NCBI GenBank assembly: GCA_951799445.1 | Contig: OX637294.1 | Span: 27,553,452-27,617,451 of the forward strand | Direction: 5' to 3' | DNA from: Pseudisothecium myosuroides | Taxonomy: Eukaryota > Streptophyta > Bryopsida > Hypnales > Lembophyllaceae | Length of the DNA: 64,000 bases | Shown: piece by piece, positions 57,695 to 64,000 of the stretch | Layout of the letters: each line of letters opens with the position of its first letter | Position numbering within the stretch: the stretch's first letter is position 1 | Made by a program: the position numbers and the translations under genes | Notes under the pieces: generated by a model | Seen by the model: the letters and a program-made list of their open reading frames with translations, nothing else | The model's database searches: none | Told to the model about the DNA's origin: nothing

Positions 57695-60511
57695 ATGGAT
57701 CTCTCCGCCATACTTGACGAGATTATGGGTGCATCTGACGATGAGGTCCAGAATCCTGAGGGATTGAATGTTGATGTTCCAGAGTGTGAGGGACTTCCGC
57801 GTCGCCTCTGGAATACAATGGTTGTCACTCTTTATAATGAGGCGGGAGTACTTGTTGGTGAAGGTACTTGCCATAGCGTTAACTGTGACTTGGTGCTTGG
57901 TGCCAACGGTCCTCTGGGAGACACTCATGTAGCTGTCCACATTTCGAAGACACATTCCGTTGAGCATATGCCGCAGGAGAGGGTGTGCTCCTTACTAGCC
58001 TGGCCTATTCATCTAGTCCATTGCCGTGGTGCAAGCCTTCGTGACCATGAGGCCCGTGACAAGTTCAACATTCATCAAGCGGCTCTCCTGAACCCGCCAT
58101 CTATGACGTCTTCTCGACCGTATACAAGTACCGTTCGGAATCCTCCTCGACAAACTTCTGTCAAAACGAAGGATCTTCTTACTCAGGACTCCATCAATGC
58201 GGTGTCCAGCAAAGTCTGCTGCACCCAAAATTGCATTCAGCCATTTCCGAGGGAGAAGATTCGTGCATTTCGCGAACGTATGTACCGGAATTCGACGTTC
58301 AAGCATAGAGCCTTCATGAAGACTGAAGTGCACAGGCAGGTCCATCGTGATGTACGCGGGAGAAGGATGGTGATGGTTGAAGAAATACCTGTGTGCATGC
58401 AAGCGTGGATGCATATTTCCGGGGTCCCGGAGTCCACATTCTTCCGCTATCAAGGACACATGAAGGATCGTCGAGAAGCGATGCATCACGGGAATACGGG
58501 ATTGCTGAAGCCAAGGAAACACACTCAACAAGCTACTGCTACGTTGAAGTGCATCCTTGACAAGGAGGCCGATCACATGCCACATCGTACGCGGACCATG
58601 AAGTCTGGAGAGAAGGTTGTGTCCATGTGTCTGCCCCCTACCTTTCAATGGAAGGGAAGAATGAAGGAAATCAATGATGCCAATGCTGCCTTCGGATTGG
58701 CTGCAGTGTCAACTTCGAACTTAAGCAAAATCAGATCTTCTAGGTTTTCAGAGTACGAGGTGAAGAAACCTGGAGACAACTTTGCTCGTTGCGCAAAATG
58801 TGACAGATTGCAAGAGTTGAGGAAGGGTGCTCTTGCTGGCTCTGAAACTGCTCTAATGTATTCACGGCAATTGGACAAACATTTGGCTGTTGCTCGTGCT
58901 CATCGGGAGTTATACTATGCAAACCGTTATCGGTCGCATACGTTTCCACACGAGTGCCTTACAATCATGCACGACAAGATGGATCATTCCAAAACCGCTT
59001 GTCCAGTTTTTTCCCACAAGAGTAAAGACACTGATGGCTTGACAAAGTTGCCAGTGACTGTCATTGGCATGATTGCACATGGGCACGCTGATGTGAGGTA
59101 TGCACATTATGGTTTGGATCTATTTCCCCATGATTCGAACTATACTATTGGTTCGATGGCGAAGTTGCTGCGGGATTTAGAATTGCCACCGAAGTCGTCT
59201 TCTCGGGAGTTGTTTGTGGGGTCGAGGTCGACAAATTTGTTTAAGGCTGTGTTGAAGGGTGCGGAGATGTGCGAAGTATCGCTTCCTCCACCACCAATTA
59301 CTTTAGTTCCAGCAACACCATTGCCGCCCATTCTGAATGTGCAGATGGACAATGCCACCGGGGACAACAAGAATAGATTTGTTTTTTGTTTCTGGTCTCT
59401 ACTTGTTGCAAATAAGATCTTCCATGAAGTGTATGTGAACTTCATGATTGTGGGTCATACACACGACGACATTGATGCATTATTCGGGAGATGGAGCATG
59501 CAGTTGAAGAAAGAGAATTTCTCTACTGTTCCTGCACTTATGAAGTCATTCATGGATGTCGAATCCATCCCCACTATCCCTCACCTTATAGAAGAGGTGC
59601 CCGATTTCAAGGGTTTCATTGAAGATGCGTTAGTGGACGGTACAGACACCCTCGTTGGACATACAATACCACAACAAGTGAAGTTCTACCTAGATTCAAC
59701 GGGGTGTCCAGTCATGAAGTACAAATTGAAATGCACTGATGTAGACTGGTCAGGGGCAAATGGTAGAGGCCTTAAGTTGTGGAAAGAAGATGCTGAAGGA
59801 CGAAGTTTGTGGCCGCGTGGTGTACCCTTGCCAGTTCCGCAAAGGGCAATGAAAGGCGAGCAAGACATTGTGAAAGGTTTGTTTGCTTTTATGAAGTACT
59901 GGGAGAACTTGTGCAATGCGGACGTCACTGGAGAATGCCGACGGCGCTACGAGCATGTGGTGCACTACTGGCGTGATGTGAAGATGGCTTTGCAGGAACC
60001 ACTGCCTGAAACTAGTGTTCTGAAGGATGGTTTCTGGCCGACTACTCGAGTTCAAGCGACTGAAGCCGATCAGTTTAATGAACATGGCGATGATCGTGAG
60101 GAGTTTGGACAAGATGATGCATATGTCGGGCCATTACGGGGTCGCCCACCACCATCGTTTAGGGTGGGTCGAGATCTCTTCAAAGACTATTTTGTTGCGC
60201 TTTTTCCTGCAGACAATGACTTGCATCCAGTTTGGATTGCAAGGGCGTTGTCTGATCCTTTCGTGGATCCGCAGAATCCAAATTGCGTGCTCATTCAATA
60301 CTTTCGTCCAACAGTAAGAAATCAGGATGTTCAAGACTTCTACACTGGATGGGACAACGAAGGAGGTTTGTTTTGGGAAATTGATGCTAATGAACCGGCA
60401 ATTTGGCAACACACTGATGCTATTATGACAGCGTGGAAGTCTCGTACCCAAAAAACTACGGAAGAGTGCACAATTTTGATTCCTGTTGCTCAAATTGAAG
60501 TCATCAAGTAG
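57695..60511 (+). CDS. DUF7869-like RNase H-fold protein, putative transposase of element B
   Basis: 938 residues from MDLSAILDEIMGASDD; an acceptor (GTTCACAG) sits five bases 5' of the ATG, so the upstream in-frame start at 57668 is less likely. Order as in the A protein: PECEGLPRRLW module, Cys cluster (KVCCTQNCIQPFPREKIRAF), ISGVPESTFFRYQGH ... HGNTG, FARCAKCDR, HDKMDH, VQMDNATGDNKNR, GHTHDDIDALFGRW and a C-terminal PVWIARALSDPF barrel. The HDKMD / MDNATGDNK / HTHDDID acidic set is the presumed active site. Both copies are full length with no stop, which implies recent selection or recent spread. Alone among the genes it sits just inside a terminal repeat, a usual place for a transposase. 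Confidence 0.82.
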   Translation: MDLSAILDEIMGASDDEVQNPEGLNVDVPECEGLPRRLWNTMVVTLYNEAGVLVGEGTCHSVNCDLVLGANGPLGDTHVAVHISKTHSVEHMPQERVCSLLAWPIHLVHCRGASLRDHEARDKFNIHQAALLNPPSMTSSRPYTSTVRNPPRQTSVKTKDLLTQDSINAVSSKVCCTQNCIQPFPREKIRAFRERMYRNSTFKHRAFMKTEVHRQVHRDVRGRRMVMVEEIPVCMQAWMHISGVPESTFFRYQGHMKDRREAMHHGNTGLLKPRKHTQQATATLKCILDKEADHMPHRTRTMKSGEKVVSMCLPPTFQWKGRMKEINDANAAFGLAAVSTSNLSKIRSSRFSEYEVKKPGDNFARCAKCDRLQELRKGALAGSETALMYSRQLDKHLAVARAHRELYYANRYRSHTFPHECLTIMHDKMDHSKTACPVFSHKSKDTDGLTKLPVTVIGMIAHGHADVRYAHYGLDLFPHDSNYTIGSMAKLLRDLELPPKSSSRELFVGSRSTNLFKAVLKGAEMCEVSLPPPPITLVPATPLPPILNVQMDNATGDNKNRFVFCFWSLLVANKIFHEVYVNFMIVGHTHDDIDALFGRWSMQLKKENFSTVPALMKSFMDVESIPTIPHLIEEVPDFKGFIEDALVDGTDTLVGHTIPQQVKFYLDSTGCPVMKYKLKCTDVDWSGANGRGLKLWKEDAEGRSLWPRGVPLPVPQRAMKGEQDIVKGLFAFMKYWENLCNADVTGECRRRYEHVVHYWRDVKMALQEPLPETSVLKDGFWPTTRVQATEADQFNEHGDDREEFGQDDAYVGPLRGRPPPSFRVGRDLFKDYFVALFPADNDLHPVWIARALSDPFVDPQNPNCVLIQYFRPTVRNQDVQDFYTGWDNEGGLFWEIDANEPAIWQHTDAIMTAWKSRTQKTTEECTILIPVAQIEVIK

Positions 60512-61058
60512 AGTTTGGCAAACGAGGCTTCGTCTTCAACGCAGCGGTAGACCGGTGGTTTTATGAGAGTCGAAGTACGTTGTTAGCTATATGTTATAGA
60601 GTGCTATTTGGTTTTTATATGTCTACAATATGCTTTCACATGATTGTAAAGGAAGCATTATATTTTGTTTTCTCATATAGATGAGAGGTTGTTGTTTTAG
60701 GGTTATCAATGTTTTAGTAATGATTTCTATAGGTACAACTAGAGTTATATATATCTAGTGGAGAATACATATTTTCTTGATGTATTTGCAAACTCCATAT
60801 TGCAATGCAATATGTAGACCGTATTAATGTATTTGGTATTACATTTAATGTTTGCTTCGTTGTGGAGTATATGGAATTTTTGACCAAAAATGATGCAATA
60901 TTTAGTTCAAGACACATATTGTTTGAAAGACTCTCATTTTAATGGAAATTGCTACTTTGAATTCATTATAATATGTGATTATAGAGCTAAAGTGAAGCCC
61001 ATTTTGATTCACTCATCGAGCCTTTGAAGGCCTAATATTAATTTGGGAGGGTCCCACC
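60512..61058. other. 3' non-coding end of element B
   Basis: AT-rich. Contains a subterminal CTCTCATTTTAATGGAAATT (60931-60950) that matches the reverse complement of 5601-5618 in element A, and a hairpin (TGGGAGGGT...ACCCTCCCA) at 61044-61064 beside the end. Confidence 0.6.
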
Positions 61059-61083
61059 CTCCCATTTTAATGAATATAATGTT
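61059..61083 (-). repeat. Element B right terminal inverted repeat
   Basis: Read inward: AACATTATATTCATTAAAAT then GGGAG. ATCT follows outside. Confidence 0.92.
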
Positions 61084-61087
61084 ATCT

Positions 61088-61522
61088 CCAGCCCGGATGA
61101 GATCCGGAAGCAAGAAGCGGAGATACGACGACTTCAGGAGGAAGTCGATGCATTGAAGACAGAACTTTTACTGCTCAAGGAGGACATGACCACCACTCGT
61201 GAGATGGCGGAGGCTACCCGGAAAGTAGCTAAGGACGTGAAGGCCACTTTTGGGGAAACCGAAGAGGCCGCCACCAAGGCAAAGCTGTTTGACAAGGAAG
61301 TACTCAAGGACAAGAAGATATCCGGAACCAGGTTGGTCCGGATCTTGACTGACTACTCCGAGAAGGTAGAATTGGTGATGGTGGAAGCACGAGAAGCAGC
61401 AAATCAGATGGAGGTGAGCAGTCGAAAGCTGAACGGAGCGACGTTGTCAAGGTCGTTCCATCTTTCCGATCTTTCGATGCCAGGGTCTTTTCCGAACGTG
61501 GGCATTCAAACGGAAGGGAAGG
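61088..61522 (+). pseudogene. Gag-like gene, middle part
   Basis: Continues the frame of 41431-42456 after element B. Coiled coil (KQEAEIRRLQEEVDALKTEL), then TKAKLFDKEVLKDKK as in the 32-kb copy. The frame is cut at 61522 by the solo LTR. Confidence 0.7.
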
Positions 61523-63507
61523 TGTAGTCTAATTTTTCAACTTTTTATAGAACTTTTTCAATTTTTTGTGGCATTTCCTATATTATTTATATATATTTTG
61601 AGTATTTAGTGTTAAAGTAGTCCAAAGTACACTAAAAGTTCCAAAAAATACAAAGATACTTTAGTAAGTAGCCACCAATTAATAGGAAAGGGCAAAAAGG
61701 CAAAATAAAAGTTAAAGTAAAAGTTCCAGAAAGAAAAAGATAAAAAGAAAAGGAAAAAGATAAAGAGACTGGCACAAATAAAGAAAAGATGGGAAATTAG
61801 ACGTTCAGAGGCGCGCGAGGAGATTCCACAGGTCGAGACGCGCCTCGCACCACCTCCGATCACCCCTCGAATTTCTCCTTTTATTCCTCTCCTTCTCTCA
61901 TTTTTTTCCTCTCTCTCTCCCATGCTGTATTCGTATTCTTCTCTAACAGTGCTATGCTTCGCATTCAATTGCGCTGTTTAAATTTGTGCTGTAAGCTTTG
62001 CGCGTGATGCGCTGAATATAATAAAAGGAGTATTATAAATGTGTGGGTTACCTGTGTAATTGGATTGTTTAATTGGAGTGTGTAATCTTGCTTTTGGAAT
62101 TGAGGTGCAGTGTGTGATTGGCAAAATTTGTGCGATAATTCTCAGAATCTTAGATTGCCAACTGATCATCGTGCGCAAAGCTTTGACGGACCTACTTCCT
62201 GAGGTGGGGCTGGGAAAATTGTGATCTTCCAACCAAACTGAAGCAGAATTGTCAAAATTTCCGATTGGGAAAAGCAGAGTGAGTGGGATTTGACGAACAA
62301 GAGGTCGAAATCAGAGTTCAAGGCAAGAGAACTCGAAATTTGGAGGAATACCGAGGCAGTCTAAAATGAGGAAAGAATTTGAGTCTCAGCCGGCACTCAT
62401 AAATGCGGTCAAACATTGACAATTTTGGCAGATTTGGCTGAATTGTGATCCATTGAGGTTTGGTGAGGACCTCATCAATCAAGCGAGCACGGATTTTGCA
62501 AAACAATACCGCGAAATTTGACAAATTAGATCAAATTTTATAAATACACAATATTCAGAGGCGGGGGAGAGCAGACAGCCGCAGCGTCGAAGCAGGTCGC
62601 CGAAGTTCAGTCACAGACAGGGTGACGACGAACGGACGGGGGTCGGGCCGGAAATCGAAGGCAGTCTGCCGGGGTGAAGTCCGTCGGACCAGTCAGTCCG
62701 AGGGTATTGCACGGGTATTGTACTACGGTATTGATTGGGTATCTCACGAGGACAGATATCTGCCGATTATTACACGGATAAAAGGATATCAACCGGGGTC
62801 TTGGGTGGATATTGAATGGGAATAGGGCCTAAAGGCTTCTAATTAAAAAAAAAGTTTCAAAATCATTCATTAAAAACAAATTGACATAAAAGGTCAAATT
62901 TTTCGAATGGCCCTTGGGCCGTGGCCCCTAATTTGGGAATTAGATTCAAAATCTTGTTATTTATTCTGCCTCAATGTGATTAGAGTTTGTATTGGAAATT
63001 GCATGTATATGTTGTAAATTCGAATTTTGGATATTGTAGGTAGTTGCTAATCCTTGATATTGGCCATATTGTCCTAGAGCTTTGAGGGTGATTTTCTGTA
63101 AGTGTGATCTAAATCCTAGAACCCTAAAGTTTTTTTTTTTTGGAAATATTAAATACGTATATTTGTACTATTTTCAAAGTACTATAGTGGGCTATACTCA
63201 AGTCTAAGTCCTGCATTGCATCCATACACAAGTCAGTCCACATTGAACTATTGTCTCAGAACTATTGTCACAAGCCCTAGAACACTAGATAGGACGGAGA
63301 CGTGCATGTTGAGTCTCTTTCATTTTATAATGGACGGATGAATGTTTTCCTGGGTTTTAGTGGGATTAAGTGTGAATAGGACTCTAGATTTTGCAAACTT
63401 GTACATTGTGACCTTTGAGCACATTACGCTAGCCTTACATAGTTCATTCCCTGGTGTTCGAACTCGGATTTAGTTGAATAAGATTAGATTCCGAAAAATA
63501 TACTACA
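61523..63507. mobile_element. Solo-LTR-like insertion, 1985 bp
   Basis: Begins TGTAGTC and ends TACTACA, so the ends are TG...CA with a short inverted repeat TGTAGT/ACTACA. GAAGG flanks both sides (61518-61522, 63508-63512). Removing it plus one GAAGG restores the gag frame. A TATA box (TATAAATA, 62539-62546) is inside. No coding frame, as expected for a solo LTR. Confidence 0.8.
62539..62546 (+). promoter_or_regulatory. TATA box in the solo LTR
   Basis: AATTTTATAAATACACAA, about 35 bp before a GC-rich probable start. Confidence 0.5.
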
Positions 63508-63512
63508 GAAGG

Positions 63513-63814
63513 ATCGGACTCCCCAGTCAAAGAAGAGTGGGAGGAAACTCACGAACGCCATCAACTTAGATTCGTCACCGGATCTCCCAGAACGTGAAAC
63601 CGGGGAGCGGAACCGGAATCTGACGGACATCTTCGAACAGCTTGGAACGGAAATGCCCAAGAGTCCCACACTGAACCAGGAACAGGATCAAAGTATGGAT
63701 CTGACTCCGGATCAGGGTGCGGATCAAGGTCTAGATCAGAGCGTGGACCAAGGTATAGACCAAGTTATGGACAAAGGAACGGATCAAGGAGTAGATCCGG
63801 TTGTGATAGGATAG
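63513..63814 (+). pseudogene. Gag-like gene, C-terminal part
   Basis: Frame continues with RTPQSKKSGRKLTN, then a run of Asp-Gln-Gly type repeats (GADQGLDQSVDQGIDQ, about 63660-63800) and ends DPVVIG-TAG. Confidence 0.65.
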
Positions 63815-64000
63815 TTAGGATTTTAGTTTTGTAAATATTTGTTAGGATGGACCGGACCGGATTTGATCCGGTCTGTCTGGTTAGGATCGGATGTTCTCCG
63901 GTCTGACCGGCTCGACAAGGACCGAAAGTTCCGCGCGGACTTTCTGGGTCCCCTTTTTGTTGACTTTGAGTTTTAAAATGTAAATAAGTCAGTCTCTGCG
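63815..64000. other. No gene seen; downstream of gag
   Basis: Short GGACCGGACCGGATTTGATC repeats. The element continues beyond the window. Confidence 0.5.

Larger units (their letters stand above)
42461..61083. mobile_element. Element B: giant TIR DNA transposon, 18.62 kb
   Basis: The left end starts AACGTTATATTCATTAAAAT; the right end, read inward, starts AACATTATATTCATTAAAAT. Both continue to GRGAG, giving 25-bp inverted repeats with two mismatches. ATCT flanks both ends (42457-42460, 61084-61087). Element B carries the same two genes as A in opposite orientation: gene 2 (minus) from 49478 to 42838 and the DUF7869-like gene (plus) at 57695-60511. Both are open, so B looks the more intact copy. 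The insertion is inside a gag-like gene whose phase is restored by excision, which independently validates the ends. B is smaller than A mainly because its inter-gene spacer is shorter. Confidence 0.92.

Noticed and set aside
58013..58648. 211-residue minus-strand ORF
   Set aside because: Lies wholly opposite the DUF7869-like gene and has no conserved counterpart role; a shadow frame.
42459..61089. A 9-bp target duplication TAACGTTAT/TAATGTTAT for element B
   Set aside because: This alignment includes TIR bases and has a mismatch; ATCT is exact and alone restores the gag frame.

Overview
The window looks like nuclear DNA of a green plant, most likely a non-flowering streptophyte (bryophyte, fern-ally or charophyte type). 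The evidence is GT-AG introns, plant-style TATA boxes, an interstitial run of CCCTAAA-type repeats near 55.74 kb, Ty3/gypsy-type LTR retrotransposon debris and very large AT-rich intergenic tracts. I cannot name the species. Almost everything recognisable is mobile DNA, much of it nested.

The main result is two copies of one giant DNA-transposon family, whose ends I could delimit by eye. Element A is 5467-30919 (25.45 kb, flanked by AATC on both sides). Element B is 42461-61083 (18.62 kb, flanked by ATCT on both sides), inserted in the opposite orientation. Both have 25-bp terminal inverted repeats of the same consensus (AACRYTATATTCAWTA..., ending ...TTGAGAG or ...ATGRGAG) and 4-bp target-site duplications. 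For B the call is independently confirmed: removing the element plus one ATCT joins two halves of a retrotransposon gag-like reading frame in phase.

Both elements carry the same two divergent genes. Gene 1 (A 6358-9198 minus; B 57695-60511 plus) encodes a ~940-residue DUF7869-like protein with an apparent RNase H-fold acidic triad and is the likely transposase. Gene 2 (A 23686-30410 plus; B 49478-42838 minus) is a long multi-exon gene. Its exons encode an N-terminal module with an NGQHS motif (reminiscent of ParB/sulfiredoxin/DGQHR folds), a second conserved module, an acidic/coiled-coil linker and an FCP1/NLI-type HAD phosphatase domain whose DxDxT motif reads DLNGI. Intron positions and phases (0,0,1,0) agree between copies, except for one lesioned boundary in A. 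Gene 2 is open in B, while A carries an in-frame TGA and a frame break.

Each element has its own 21-bp palindrome, concentrated on the 5' side of both genes and also present in gene 2 introns. In A it is TTCACCTC-N5-GAGGTGAA; in B it is TTTAGGTCG-N3-CGACCTAAA. They are not homologous sequences but occupy the same places, and the shared ACCT/AGGT core has opposite polarity. This suggests a self-recognition or self-regulation system that differs between element lineages. The region between the divergent promoters is AT-rich filler: in A it has low-complexity repeats and a TA microsatellite, in B a ~176-bp satellite array.

Layout: 1-445 is a partial unknown gene; 588-2614 is a Ty3/gypsy-like remnant (minus); 3.5-4.6 kb is a decayed coiled-coil gene fragment (plus); 5467-30919 is element A; 31.7-34.2 kb is a gag-like retroelement (minus); 34289-34589 is an isolated phosphatase-like exon; 34.8-40.9 kb is LTR-like repeats, low-complexity DNA and one isolated exon; 40917-42456 is an LTR plus the 5' half of a gag gene (plus); 42461-61083 is element B; 61088-63814 is the 3' part of that gag gene, itself split by a 1985-bp solo-LTR-like insertion (61523-63507, GAAGG duplication). 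There are no rRNA genes, CRISPR arrays or prokaryotic operons.
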